A stretch of DNA of 37,163 nt. Source: VFBF01 sp964530695 (GTDB lineage Bacteria > Pseudomonadota > Alphaproteobacteria > Caulobacterales > Aquidulcibacteraceae). The position numbers and the translations under genes are program-made. Shown here one piece after another: positions 15,283-25,076 of the stretch (positions are counted from its first letter, which is position 1; each line of letters opens with the position of its first letter). The stretch is from assembly GCA_964530695.1 (NCBI GenBank), contig CAZGYQ010000023.1, positions 1 to 37,163 on the forward strand, in the 5' to 3' direction. The notes under the pieces were generated by a model. The model had not been told where the DNA came from, ran no database searches, and saw only the letters and a program-made list of their open reading frames with translations.

Positions 15283-16014
15283 ATGTCGGCGCGCGTTGCA
15301 GTGGTTACCGGGGGCACCCGCGGCATTGGTCTGGCCATCACCGAGGCGCTGAGCAAGGCCGGCTACAAGGTCGCCGCCAACTACGCCGGCAACGACAAGG
15401 CCGCCGCCAAGGCCGAGTCCGAAAACGAAGGCGTGAAGTGCTACAAGTGGGACGTGGGCGATTACGAGGCCTGCCAGGCGGGCCTGCGCAAGGTCGAGGC
15501 CGAGATCGGTCCGGTTGACGTGCTGGTCAACAACGCGGGCATCACCCGCGACGGCTTCTTCCACAAGATGACCGCCGACCAGTGGCGCGAAGTGATCCGC
15601 GTCGATCTCGACAGCCTCTTCTACATGACCCGCCCGCTGATCGACGGCATGCGCGCGCGCGGCTTCGGGCGCATCATCAACATAAGCTCGATCAACGGCC
15701 AGAAGGGCCAGGCCGGGCAGGTGAACTACTCCGCCGCCAAGGCCGGCATGATCGGCTTCACCAAGGCGCTCGCCCAGGAAGGCGCCTCCAAGGGCGTCAC
15801 CGTGAACTGCATCGCGCCGGGCTATATCGACACCGAGATGGTCGCGGCCGTGCCGGAAGCGGCGCTCGCCAAGATCATCGCCACGATTCCCGCCGGCCGC
15901 CTCGGCAAGGCCTCGGAGATTGCGCGCACGGTGCAATTCCTCGCCAGCGACGATGCGGGCTTCATCACCGGCGCGACGCTTACGGTAAACGGGGCGCAGT
16001 ACATCGCCGGCTAG
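15283..16014 (+). CDS. phbB: Acetoacetyl-CoA reductase (PHB synthesis)
   Basis: An NADPH-dependent short-chain dehydrogenase, 243 aa, that reduces acetoacetyl-CoA to (R)-3-hydroxybutyryl-CoA for polyhydroxybutyrate. It has TGGTRGIG at 9-16, NNAGITRDGFFHKM at 83-96, catalytic S136, and NGQKGQAGQVNYSAAKAG (Y149, K153), which is typical of PhaB rather than FabG. It ends FLASDDAGFITGATLTVNG. TGGAGGAATCGC precedes the ATG. No thiolase or PHB synthase is in this window. Confidence 0.9.
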   Translation: MSARVAVVTGGTRGIGLAITEALSKAGYKVAANYAGNDKAAAKAESENEGVKCYKWDVGDYEACQAGLRKVEAEIGPVDVLVNNAGITRDGFFHKMTADQWREVIRVDLDSLFYMTRPLIDGMRARGFGRIINISSINGQKGQAGQVNYSAAKAGMIGFTKALAQEGASKGVTVNCIAPGYIDTEMVAAVPEAALAKIIATIPAGRLGKASEIARTVQFLASDDAGFITGATLTVNGAQYIAG

Positions 16015-16098
16015 GTCGAACTGCGGCGTTGCATTTTCGTCACGCTTCTGAGGGGAACTCCGTCCGTCCGGTCCGCGCCACGAAAGCGCCGGGATCGG

Positions 16099-16950
16099 AT
16101 GGCCTTCAGTGGGCCCATGTCCACTGAAACCCCGCCGCAGTACGGGTCATCACAATTGGGCGCCTCGCACCTCAGCGTCCGTGTCGCCGGCGTCTTCGCC
16201 GCCACGCTTGCGCTGGCGGTCGCGCCGGACGCCTTCGCGCAAAGCAAGGATTCGCCCCTCGCGCAGGGTCTGCTCGACCTGCCGGCCAACGATCGCCCCG
16301 CCGCCGAACGCTACCAGACGCCAGACGGGCGGGTGCGTTTCGTGCTGGACCGTTCCGGCGCCCGCGTCGCGCTGGTGCGTTTCGAGGGCTCCGACGAGGT
16401 GCACGTGCTGCGCTCGGTGCCCGGTCCGCGCGGGGACGAGTTCTTCAAGACCGACACCGGCGACGTGCTCCTGCGCGTGACCGCGCTCGGCAGCGTCATC
16501 GTTTACACTGACGCCGCTCGCACGGGCGCGCCGGCAGCGCTCGCGGGCAGCGCGGGGCCTGTTCGGCCGCCGCCTTCGCTGGCGCAGTCGAGTTTCCAGG
16601 CGCGCATGGAGGCGTTGCAGCGGGAAACGGCGCGGCGCGGCCGGCCCGTGACCTTCGTGGCGCCGCAGAACATGCAGGGATCGGCGTCCGGCGTGGTCGC
16701 CGACGCCGCCGCGCGCGCCGCGGAAGGCCTCGCCGCCGCGCCGCCGCGGGGCATGGTCGTGCGCCGGGTGGTGATCCGCTACGGCAATCAGCCGGGGGCC
16801 TACGTCGTCGATGAATCGCTGACCGTCACCGTCGCGCCGCAGATGGGCTATGCGGGCCGCCCGTCCGCCGCCGCCATCGAGCAGGCCCTGCGCGCGCCCC
16901 GTCGCGCGACCCCAAACACGAGCGGCGCAGTCGAAGGACCGCCGCAATAG
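16099..16950 (+). CDS. Secreted protein of unknown function (DUF4908-like)
   Basis: A 283-aa exported protein with a late signal peptide (hydrophobic about 28-42, cleavage near DAFAQS at 44-49). A compact domain follows, with RYQTPDGRVRFVLDRSGARVALVRFEG-type strands and FFKTDTGDVLLRVTALGSVIVY. After an Ala/Pro/Gly-rich middle, the C-terminus has GMVVRRVVIRYGNQPGAYVVDESLTV. It resembles the DUF4908 proteins of Caulobacter relatives, but I cannot confirm this. Ribosome site is weak; M7 at 16117 is another possible start. Ends 6 bp from the convergent cupin gene. Confidence 0.65.
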   Translation: MAFSGPMSTETPPQYGSSQLGASHLSVRVAGVFAATLALAVAPDAFAQSKDSPLAQGLLDLPANDRPAAERYQTPDGRVRFVLDRSGARVALVRFEGSDEVHVLRSVPGPRGDEFFKTDTGDVLLRVTALGSVIVYTDAARTGAPAALAGSAGPVRPPPSLAQSSFQARMEALQRETARRGRPVTFVAPQNMQGSASGVVADAAARAAEGLAAAPPRGMVVRRVVIRYGNQPGAYVVDESLTVTVAPQMGYAGRPSAAAIEQALRAPRRATPNTSGAVEGPPQ

Positions 16951-16956
16951 CGGCGC

Positions 16957-17397
16957 TCACCGTCCCGGACGCCAGTCCGGCGGCGCGAGCGTGAAGCCCG
17001 AGAACTCGAACCCCGGCGCGACCACGCAACTCACCAGCGTCCACGCGCCGAGCGTCTCGGCGGCCTGCCAGGATCCAGCGGGCACGATCGCCTGCGGTCG
17101 CTGACCGGCCCGCAGATCGGGGCCGAGGTGGGTTGCGCGCGTGGATTGACCGTCGTCGCTGATCGACAGCGCGAGCGGCCCGCCGGCGTGCCAGAGCCAG
17201 AACTCCACCGCATCCACGTGATGCCAGTGCGAGACCTCGCCGGCCTGCAGAAGAAAGTAGATCGCCGTGGAACGCGCGCGGCCGTCCGTCTCGATGTCGC
17301 GGAACGTCTCGGCGTAATGCCCGCCCTCCGGATGCGGCTTCATCGCGAGCATGCGGATGATCTCGCCGGCGCCAAGATCGCCGGAGATGGCGCGCAC
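16957..17397 (-). CDS. Cupin_5 (DUF985) family protein
   Basis: A 146-aa small cupin. Signature pieces are IIRMLAMKPHPEGGHYAETFRD near the start, STAIYFLLQAGEVSHWHHVDAVEFWLWH, and the C-terminal SCVVAPGFEFSGF. Histidines in HWHHVDAVEF resemble cupin metal ligands. Function is unproven. The GTG start at 17397 shares its first base with the last base of the gloB stop (TAGTG), so the two are translationally linked. A gloB-DUF985 pair recurs in alphaproteobacteria. Confidence 0.85.
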   Translation of the reverse strand: MRAISGDLGAGEIIRMLAMKPHPEGGHYAETFRDIETDGRARSTAIYFLLQAGEVSHWHHVDAVEFWLWHAGGPLALSISDDGQSTRATHLGPDLRAGQRPQAIVPAGSWQAAETLGAWTLVSCVVAPGFEFSGFTLAPPDWRPGR

Positions 17398-18155
17398 TAG
17401 AAATTGTCCTTGCGCTTGCGCACCTCGCCGAAGGCTTCCCAGTCGGCGGCGTTCTCCATGCCGAGCGCGCGCTTCAGGAGCGGCGCGCGCAGGAAGGGGT
17501 TCGTGGCCTTTTCCTCCGCCAGCGTCATCGGCACCGTCGGCTTTCCGCCCGCGCGCAGACGCGCGACTTCGGCGACGCGCGCCTGCAGCGCCGTGTTGTC
17601 GGGCTCGATGCTGATGGCGAAGCGGGCGTTGGCTTCGGTGTATTCGTGCGCGCAATAGAGCGTGGCGTCGTCAGGCAGGGCGGCGAGCCGCGAAAGGCTC
17701 GTCCACATCTGCTGCGCCGTGCCTTCGAAGAGCCTGCCGCAGCCCATCGCGAACAGCGCATCGCCGACGAACGCGACCTTGTCGGCGTCGAACGCATAGG
17801 CGACGTGGCCCAGCGTGTGTCCGCCCACATCGAGGACGCGCGCCTTGTGCGCGCCCAGCGAAACGATGTCGCCATCGGCGACGACGCGATCCGGCGCCTG
17901 GCCGATGCGCTCCACTTCCGCGGGGCCGGTCACGATCGCGCCGGTTGCAGCCTTGATCGCGGCGTTGCCGCCGGCGTGATCGGGGTGCCAGTGCGTGTTC
18001 CACACCTGCGTGATGCGCCAGCCGGCGTCGGCGGCGGCGTGCAGGATCGCGTCGGCGTCCGGCGTGTCGATCGTGGCGGTTTCGCCGCTTGCGTCGTCGT
18101 GGACGAGAAAGCCGTAATTGTCTTGGAGGCAGGGGAACTGGCGGACATGGATCAT
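17397..18155 (-). CDS. gloB: Hydroxyacylglutathione hydrolase (glyoxalase II)
   Basis: Hydrolyses S-lactoylglutathione to lactate and glutathione, the second step of methylglyoxal detoxification. The 252 aa have the metallo-beta-lactamase THWHPDHAGG motif (H55, H57, D59, H60), H113 in GGHTLGH, D132 in VGDALFAMGCGR and H170 in CAHEYTEAN. The glyoxalase-II C-terminal domain follows (EKATNPFLR, KRKDNF). Family length and C-terminus fit GloB rather than a generic hydrolase. The gene overlaps the cupin start by one base. Confidence 0.95.
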   Translation of the reverse strand: MIHVRQFPCLQDNYGFLVHDDASGETATIDTPDADAILHAAADAGWRITQVWNTHWHPDHAGGNAAIKAATGAIVTGPAEVERIGQAPDRVVADGDIVSLGAHKARVLDVGGHTLGHVAYAFDADKVAFVGDALFAMGCGRLFEGTAQQMWTSLSRLAALPDDATLYCAHEYTEANARFAISIEPDNTALQARVAEVARLRAGGKPTVPMTLAEEKATNPFLRAPLLKRALGMENAADWEAFGEVRKRKDNF

Positions 18156-18200
18156 GCGGGCGCTGTAGCAGGAACCTGCGCCCTTGTCGCGCAGGCCCCG

Positions 18201-19298
18201 CTATTCGAACCGGATCACCGGCGCCGGCTTCACCGCGCGTGCGGCGTTTTCCATCGCGGCGGCGGCCATCGCGCGGAACGCTTTCGAGAGCGGATGATCG
18301 GGCTGTGCGGCCACGAAGGGCGTTCCCGCGTCGGCGCTCTCGCGCAGGCTGACGTCGATCGGGATTTCACCGAGAAATGGCGCGCCCAATGCGTCGGCCG
18401 TGCGGCGCGCGCCGCCTTCGCCGAAGATGTACATGCGCCCCGCCGGCGTCTCCAGCCAGGCCATGTTCTCGATGATGCCGATGACGGGCACGTGGGTCTT
18501 CTCGAACATCGCGATGCCGCGGCGCACGTCGGCGAGCGCCAGCTCCTGCGGCGTCGACACGATCACGGCGCCGGCGAGCGGCAGGCGCTGGGCGATGGTG
18601 AGCTGGACGTCGCCGGTGCCGGGCGGCATGTCGAGCACGAGCACGTCGAGCGGGTCGGCCTCGGTTCCCCACGCTACGTCGTCGATCAGCTGGCGCACCG
18701 CGCTCGTCGCCATCGCGCCGCGCCAGATCATCGCCTGCTCGGGATCGACGATGAAGCCGATCGACATGAGTTTCAGTCCGGCCTTCACGATCGGGTCGAG
18801 TTTCTTGTCGGGCCGCATGGCGGGCTTCTGCGACGCGATGCCGAACAGCGTCGGCAGGGAGGGTCCGTAGACATCGACGTCGAGCAGGCCGACCTTGAGC
18901 CCGTTCGCCGCCAGCGCGCACGCCAGGTTCGCCGCCACGGTCGACTTGCCCACGCCGCCCTTGCCGCTGGCGACCGCGATCACGGAACGGACCCCGGCGA
19001 CCCCTTCGGCCTGACGCGGCGCGGCGGGCTTCGGCTCCGCGTGGGCGGTGAGCACGGCGGTGACCCCGGTTACCCCGCGGATCGAGGCCACGGCCTTTTC
19101 GGCTGCGTCCCGGACCGCTGCGAAGGCCCGTTCGGAGCCTGCCGGCGCCTCGATGGTGAAGCGGACCCGGCCGTCCTCGCCGCAGCCGAGACCCTGGATC
19201 CGCCCCGTCGCCAGCAAGCCTTTGCCAGATAAAGGATCTTTTACTGCGTCCAGCGCGCGGGAAATCCGTTCCTGCAGCGTCTTCAAGGAGGTGTTCAT
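18201..19298 (-). CDS. mrp: Mrp/NBP35-type Fe-S carrier ATPase
   Basis: A 365-aa P-loop protein of the Mrp/ApbC family, which carries or loads Fe-S clusters. An N-terminal MIP18-like domain (about 1-90) precedes the deviant Walker A ASGKGGVGKS (about 110-119). Then come DVDVYGPSLP at 140-149, MIWRGAM, and DMPPGTGD at 223-230. The C-terminal CxxC of Mrp is absent: the place reads IENMAWLETPAGRMYIFG. Many alphaproteobacterial Mrps differ here, so cluster binding may be different rather than lost. Divergent from hflK; AAGGA stands before the ATG. Confidence 0.92.
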   Translation of the reverse strand: MNTSLKTLQERISRALDAVKDPLSGKGLLATGRIQGLGCGEDGRVRFTIEAPAGSERAFAAVRDAAEKAVASIRGVTGVTAVLTAHAEPKPAAPRQAEGVAGVRSVIAVASGKGGVGKSTVAANLACALAANGLKVGLLDVDVYGPSLPTLFGIASQKPAMRPDKKLDPIVKAGLKLMSIGFIVDPEQAMIWRGAMATSAVRQLIDDVAWGTEADPLDVLVLDMPPGTGDVQLTIAQRLPLAGAVIVSTPQELALADVRRGIAMFEKTHVPVIGIIENMAWLETPAGRMYIFGEGGARRTADALGAPFLGEIPIDVSLRESADAGTPFVAAQPDHPLSKAFRAMAAAAMENAARAVKPAPVIRFE

Positions 19299-19392
19299 GC
19301 TTGATCCTTAGGAGTACGCGTCACATATCCGGCGCTCACACGGGGCCTGCAAGGCGCCCGGGAAGATCGAGCCAGAAGGGCTGAAACCACCC

Positions 19393-20529
19393 ATGCCTTG
19401 GAATGACCAGTCGGGGAACGATCGCGGCGGCGGCCAGGGCGGCCCCAAAGGCGGCGGGCCAAATGGCGGCGGCCCCTGGGGTTCCGGCCCCCAGAAGCCA
19501 TGGGGCGGACAACAACCCCCGCGGCGCCCTGATGACAAGGGCCCCGATCTTGAGGAACTGATGCGTCGGCTTCAGGACCGCATGCGCGGCGGACGCGGCG
19601 GCGGCTCCGGCGGGCCGGGCATGCGCTCCATGGGACCCTCCGGCCTTCTGGTGCTGGGCGCCCTCCTGGTGGCCGGCTGGTTCGCCTCGGGCGTCTACAT
19701 GGTCGATGAAGGCGAGAACGGCGTGGTGTCGCGCTTCGGTGCGTTTCACCGGCTGACGACGCCGGGGCTGCACGTACATCTGCCCGCGCCGCTGGAAACG
19801 GTGCGCGTCGAGGCGGTGACGCTGCAGCGCAGCCAGCAGATCGGCTTCCGGGATGGCCAGGACCGTCCCAGCGAGAGCCTCATGCTCACCGGCGATGAAG
19901 CGATCGTCGACATCGACTTCACCGTGATCTGGCGCCTTTCGGAGCGGCCGCAGGATTTCGTGTTCAACACGCGCGCGCCCGACGAACTCGTGCTCGCGGT
20001 CGCCGAGAGCGCGATGCGTGAGACGGTGGGGCGCACCCCGCTTGAGCGCATCATCTCGACCGATCGCTCGAACGTGGAGACCCAGACCCGCGACCTGATG
20101 CAGAACACGCTCAATTCCTACCAGGCGGGCATCAAGGTCGTGCGCGTGCAGCTGCAGAAGGCGACCGCGCCTGAAGCCGTGATCGACGCATTCAATGACG
20201 TCGACCGCGCCCGTGCGGACGCGGAAAGCCGCGTCAACGAAGCCCGCGGCGAGGCGGCGCGCACGCTGCAGGAAGCCGAGGGGTACCGCGAACGCGTGGT
20301 GCGTGAAGCCTCCGGCGAGGCAGAGCGTTTCAACCTCATCTACAACCAGTACCGGCTCAGCCCGCGCGTCACCCGCGAACGCCTCTATCTGGAGACGATG
20401 GAGCGCGTGTACGGCGGCGCCGACAAGATCATCATCGACGGCCGCTCGGGCGTTGCGCCCTATCTGCCGCTCGATCAGCTCAGAAACCGGCAGGCCCAGC
20501 CCGCCCCCTCGCGGAGCGGCGGACAATGA
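19393..20529 (+). CDS. hflK: FtsH protease modulator HflK
   Basis: A 378-aa SPFH protein forming the HflKC cage around FtsH at the inner membrane. The N-terminal 65 residues are Gly/Pro-rich and cytoplasmic, with one membrane helix at about 79-97 (GLLVLGALLVAGWFASGVY). The periplasmic SPFH domain follows (VDEGENGVVSRFG, PGLHVHLPAPLE) with a long Ala/Glu/Arg helix (ARADAESRVNEARGEAARTLQ). The last bases overlap hflC as ATGA. Confidence 0.95.
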   Translation: MPWNDQSGNDRGGGQGGPKGGGPNGGGPWGSGPQKPWGGQQPPRRPDDKGPDLEELMRRLQDRMRGGRGGGSGGPGMRSMGPSGLLVLGALLVAGWFASGVYMVDEGENGVVSRFGAFHRLTTPGLHVHLPAPLETVRVEAVTLQRSQQIGFRDGQDRPSESLMLTGDEAIVDIDFTVIWRLSERPQDFVFNTRAPDELVLAVAESAMRETVGRTPLERIISTDRSNVETQTRDLMQNTLNSYQAGIKVVRVQLQKATAPEAVIDAFNDVDRARADAESRVNEARGEAARTLQEAEGYRERVVREASGEAERFNLIYNQYRLSPRVTRERLYLETMERVYGGADKIIIDGRSGVAPYLPLDQLRNRQAQPAPSRSGGQ

Positions 20530-21380
20530 ACCGTTTCCTCGTCCTGGTCGCCGGCGCGGCCTTCGCCGCGCTCATCGTGATCAGCAACACGTTCTACATC
20601 GTGCCGCAGACCAAGCAGGCGATCGTCCTGCAGTTCGGCGAACAGCAGACGGTGATCAACCGCTGGGGCAAGAACCAGCCGGGTCTCTACATGAAGATGC
20701 CGCTCGTCCAGAACGTCGTGTTCTTCGACAAGCGCAATGTCGGCTTCACGTTGCCGGAACAGCTGATCGTCGGGTCCGACCAGGAACGCCTCGTGGTCGA
20801 CGCGTTCGCGCGCTACCGCATCGTCGACCCGCTCAAGTTCTATCAGCAGGTGACCTTCGAGGAGCGCGGACAACAGCGCCTCGAGACGATCCTCGAGAGC
20901 GCGCTTCGCCAGACGCTCGGCTCGGTCCGCACCGACGAGATCATCTCCACCCGCCGCGCCGAGCTCATGCGCCAGATCACCCGCCAGATGGATGCCGAAG
21001 CCCGCGGCCTCGGCGTGCAGGTCATCGACGTGCGCATCCGCCAGGCCGACCTCGTGCCGGAAGTGCAGGAGCGCGTCTTCGAACGCATGCGCACCGAGCG
21101 CCAGCGCGTGGCCGCCGAAATCCGCGCCGACGGCGAGCGCCAGAAGGTGTTCATCCTCGCGCAGGCCAACGAGAAGAGCCAGAAGACCAAGGGCGAGGGC
21201 GACGCCCGCCGCGCCGAGCTGTTCAACAGCTCCTTCGGCCGCGATCCCGAGTTCGCGGGCTTCTACCGCTCCATGCAGGCTTACGAGAAGGCGATCCCGG
21301 CGGGAACGCAGATGGTCGTGCCGCCGGACGGCGAGTTTTTCCGCTATCTGCGCGACAAGGATGGCGCGGCCCGCCGCTGA
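20526..21380 (+). CDS. hflC: FtsH protease modulator HflC
   Basis: Partner of HflK, 284 aa. A signal-anchor helix is at about 3-22. The SPFH domain has FYIVPQTKQAIVLQFGEQ, NQPGLYMKMPLVQNVVFFDKR, LVVDAFARYRIVDPLKFY and IISTRRAELM. The C-terminal helix carries RMRTERQRVAAEIRADGERQ, then FGRDPEFAGFYRSMQAYE near the end. ATG overlaps the hflK stop (ATGA), giving tight coupling. A periplasmic Do-like protease gene follows, the usual alphaproteobacterial order. Confidence 0.96.
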   Translation: MNRFLVLVAGAAFAALIVISNTFYIVPQTKQAIVLQFGEQQTVINRWGKNQPGLYMKMPLVQNVVFFDKRNVGFTLPEQLIVGSDQERLVVDAFARYRIVDPLKFYQQVTFEERGQQRLETILESALRQTLGSVRTDEIISTRRAELMRQITRQMDAEARGLGVQVIDVRIRQADLVPEVQERVFERMRTERQRVAAEIRADGERQKVFILAQANEKSQKTKGEGDARRAELFNSSFGRDPEFAGFYRSMQAYEKAIPAGTQMVVPPDGEFFRYLRDKDGAARR

Positions 21381-21509
21381 TCGGCCGGCAGGTGGGAGGG
21401 CATGGCGCCTGTCAGGTGGCGTGCGCCGTTGCGCGCCTGACTTTCGCCCCATATTCACGGTGAACACGGAGGCGTGGCCAGAAGCCGTTTCCGGATACGA
21501 TCGGACCCG

Positions 21510-22940
<1,431 letters not shown>

Positions 22941-22985
22941 GCGCGATGACGCGGCGGAGTTCGGTATTCGCCGATTCCTGATCGC

Positions 22986-23019
22986 GCGGCGCCTTGACCC
23001 ATTGTGACCAAGGCGCCGC
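22986..23019. terminator. Possible bidirectional terminator hairpin
   Basis: Perfect 11-bp inverted repeat, GCGGCGCCTTG at 22986-22996 and CAAGGCGCCGC at 23009-23019, with a 12-nt loop, between the ends of the convergent degP and ATPase genes. There is no U-run on either side, so termination is not certain. Confidence 0.5.
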
Positions 23020-23033
23020 CGTTCGGTGGTCTG

Positions 23034-23750
23034 CTAACTCACGATCCCCGCGCCATCAAAGAACACCGTTCCTTCTCGAAGGAAGCAGGTTTTGTCGAAG
23101 AGGGAGGTGTCGATCCTGTTAGGCAAGCGAATATCGGCGAGGTCCGGCAGGGCTTTGGTTGAAGCGTCGTAGTGCCGGTCGATCTGTGAAATCAGCACGA
23201 AAATCATCTGCGCGTTTGAGGCAAATTTTTTGAGAGCCGCGACCTGATCGATGAGTGGCGGTTTCTCGCGCTGATGGTCCAGTGCCTGAAGATAGTCCAC
23301 CACGATCACGGCGCCCGCCTTTGCGTCTTTCAGTTTCGCGATCATGTAGTCGGCGCTGATCGCATCCGAGGTGTCAAGACGGACTTCGGTCGATGTGGGA
23401 TCGACACCGACCGATCTGAGACCTTCTGCCGCTTCAGGGGTCGACTGTTCGAGCGTGAAATAGGCGCAGTGTCGGCCAGACTTGCTCGCCTCTGCGAGAA
23501 TATTCAGAGCCAGCATGGTCTTACCTTGCATGGGCCGTGCGCCAACGAGCACCATGTCGCCCGGCCGTAGATGCGCGAAAATCTCTGGTGCGGGGTTTCG
23601 CTTCGCCCAACGAGCGGCCAGAAGGCTCCAACTGCGAAAGCCCTCCTTTTCTGCAACCCGGTTCAATGCCTCGGTCAGCGGGATTTGGGCTTCGCGCGAC
23701 ATCAACTTTGCGCGCCGCTTCAGCCGAAAAATAGGAACAGACAGCTTCAT
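23034..23750 (-). CDS. Stand-alone DnaB/RecA-type ATPase
   Basis: A 238-aa protein with the ATPase core of a replicative DnaB helicase but no DnaG-binding N-terminal domain. Walker A is GARPMQGKT at 70-78 (the GxRPxxGKT of DnaB) and Walker B is VIVVDYLQALD at 148-158. Later come LISQIDR and the C-terminal strands. The first 50 residues (RLKRRAKLMSRE, IPLTEALNRVAEKEGFRSWSLLAA) resemble a small helical domain seen beside glyoxalase-related alphaproteobacterial proteins; this is a memory-based match. Start 23750 has CGGAGG upstream. GC is lower than neighbours. Whether it unwinds DNA is unknown. Confidence 0.78.
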   Translation of the reverse strand: MKLSVPIFRLKRRAKLMSREAQIPLTEALNRVAEKEGFRSWSLLAARWAKRNPAPEIFAHLRPGDMVLVGARPMQGKTMLALNILAEASKSGRHCAYFTLEQSTPEAAEGLRSVGVDPTSTEVRLDTSDAISADYMIAKLKDAKAGAVIVVDYLQALDHQREKPPLIDQVAALKKFASNAQMIFVLISQIDRHYDASTKALPDLADIRLPNRIDTSLFDKTCFLREGTVFFDGAGIVS

Positions 23751-24010
23751 ACCAGAACCTCCGTTTTCAAGCGGATGCAGCATTCCCTCCTTATGCAGTC
23801 ACTCGAACGGTTGGTTCAGTTGGCCAGACGCCCCGCATGTGTGTTGCTTTCCCAATCGGAGGGAGGGAGGCTTGGGCTTGCCGAACTCGATTCAAGAGTG
23901 TGATTCCAGTTTGTGAGCAAGACGCAATTCATCACGCGCAAGTTCGCAAAGTGCACTTCGGACCAAATACGGATTCCAAACGTCAACTTTCTGCTTGCTG
24001 TTTGCGCCGT

Positions 24011-24165
24011 CATTCCGGACGCGCCGGAGGCGCGATCCGGAACCTAGGGGACTGGGCGCTGACTGATTGTTCAAGTTCGCGAACGCTTGAACGAACGACG
24101 CCATCCAGTCCCCTGGGTTCCGGCTCTCCGCCAAGCTTTGCTTGGCTGCGGCCGGAATGACTGAG
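24011..24165. repeat. Dispersed intergenic repeat, copy 2
   Basis: CATTCCGG on the left and CCGGAATG on the right bound an imperfect palindrome. CCTAGGGGACTGG (24042-24054) is complementary to CCAGTCCCCTGGG (about 24105-24117). The centre carries a further hairpin (CAAGTTCGCGAACGCTTG). The element matches parts of 29-134. It ends against the serB stop. The remainder of the gap, 23751-24010, is lower in GC and shows no credible gene; a 65-codon frame on the minus strand has no support. Confidence 0.65.
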
Positions 24166-25044
24166 TCACGTCCCTGCAAACTCCGCGCGCCGGTAGCCCT
24201 GAAAGAAGAGCGCGGTCTCCAGCGTCGTGAAGTCGATCTTCGCATCCGCCTCCGCGGCGACGATCGGCTTGGCGCGATAGGCGACGCCGAGACCGGCGGA
24301 CTTGATCATCGCGAGATCGTTGGCGCCGTCGCCCAGCGCGATGGCGTCGGCCGGCGCGTTCGCCGACTCCTCCATCAGCGCCGCGAGCTTCGCCTCGCGC
24401 CCGAGGATGGGGTGTCCCACGGCGCCTGCGAGCGTCGCGCCGTCGTCGATCAGCCTGTTCGCACGTTCCACGTCGAAGCCCGCAAGCTGCGCCACGCGGG
24501 AGGTGAAGAAGGTGAACCCGCCCGACACAAGCGCGCATCGCGCGCCGTGCGCGCGCATGGTCTGCACCAGCGTCCGCGCGCCGGGATTGAGGCGCACGCG
24601 GTCGTCGAAGCATTGCTGCAATGCCGCCAGCGGCAAACCCTTGAGCATCGCCACGCGTTCCGTGAGCGCCGCCTCGAAATCGAGTTCCCCGCGCATGGCG
24701 CGTTCGGTGATGGCGCTGATCTCGGCCTTCTTGCCGGCGAAGTCCGCAAGCTCGTCGATGCACTCGCAGCCGATGATGGTGGAATCCATGTCCGCGACGA
24801 GCAGCGACTTGCGCCGCCCTTCGGCGGGCAGCAGCGCCCAGTCCGCGTCGACGCCGTCCATCGCCTGTTCGATCACGTCGCGGGCGCCTTCGTCGGCCTC
24901 GGGCAGCGTCCATTCGCAGGCCTCCCATGGGGAGAGCACCTTCGGGGGCGTCGCGCCGTAGATGCCGATCACGCTGCCCAGCGTCATCAGCGCGTCGCGG
25001 TAGAGCGCGGCTTCCGGGGCGACGACGACGAGAACGCTGTACAT
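24166..25044 (-). CDS. serB: Phosphoserine phosphatase
   Basis: Last step of serine synthesis. The 292 aa carry an N-terminal ACT-like region (about 1-75) and a HAD-superfamily phosphatase domain. Motif I is DMDST at 85-89 (first Asp is the nucleophile) with CECIDELA and the cap helices. Motif II is ALVSGGFTFF, and motif III/IV lie in GDGANDLAMIKSAGLG. Start 25044 is chosen over M1 at 25077, which would overlap miaA. Only 32 bp separate it from the divergent miaA start. Confidence 0.94.
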   Translation of the reverse strand: MYSVLVVVAPEAALYRDALMTLGSVIGIYGATPPKVLSPWEACEWTLPEADEGARDVIEQAMDGVDADWALLPAEGRRKSLLVADMDSTIIGCECIDELADFAGKKAEISAITERAMRGELDFEAALTERVAMLKGLPLAALQQCFDDRVRLNPGARTLVQTMRAHGARCALVSGGFTFFTSRVAQLAGFDVERANRLIDDGATLAGAVGHPILGREAKLAALMEESANAPADAIALGDGANDLAMIKSAGLGVAYRAKPIVAAEADAKIDFTTLETALFFQGYRRAEFAGT

Positions 25045-25076
25045 GTGCGGGGATCGGCCTGTTAGGAGGGCGGGCA

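Noticed and set aside
21481..21506. GCCGTTTCCGGATACGATCGG resembles the MITE terminus at 9436
   Set aside because: Only the first ten bases match well, no second end or CTAG is visible, so chance is as likely as a decayed copy.
23816..24013. 65-codon frame on minus in the gap before serB
   Set aside because: No ribosome site, no recognisable sequence, partly inside the repeat.
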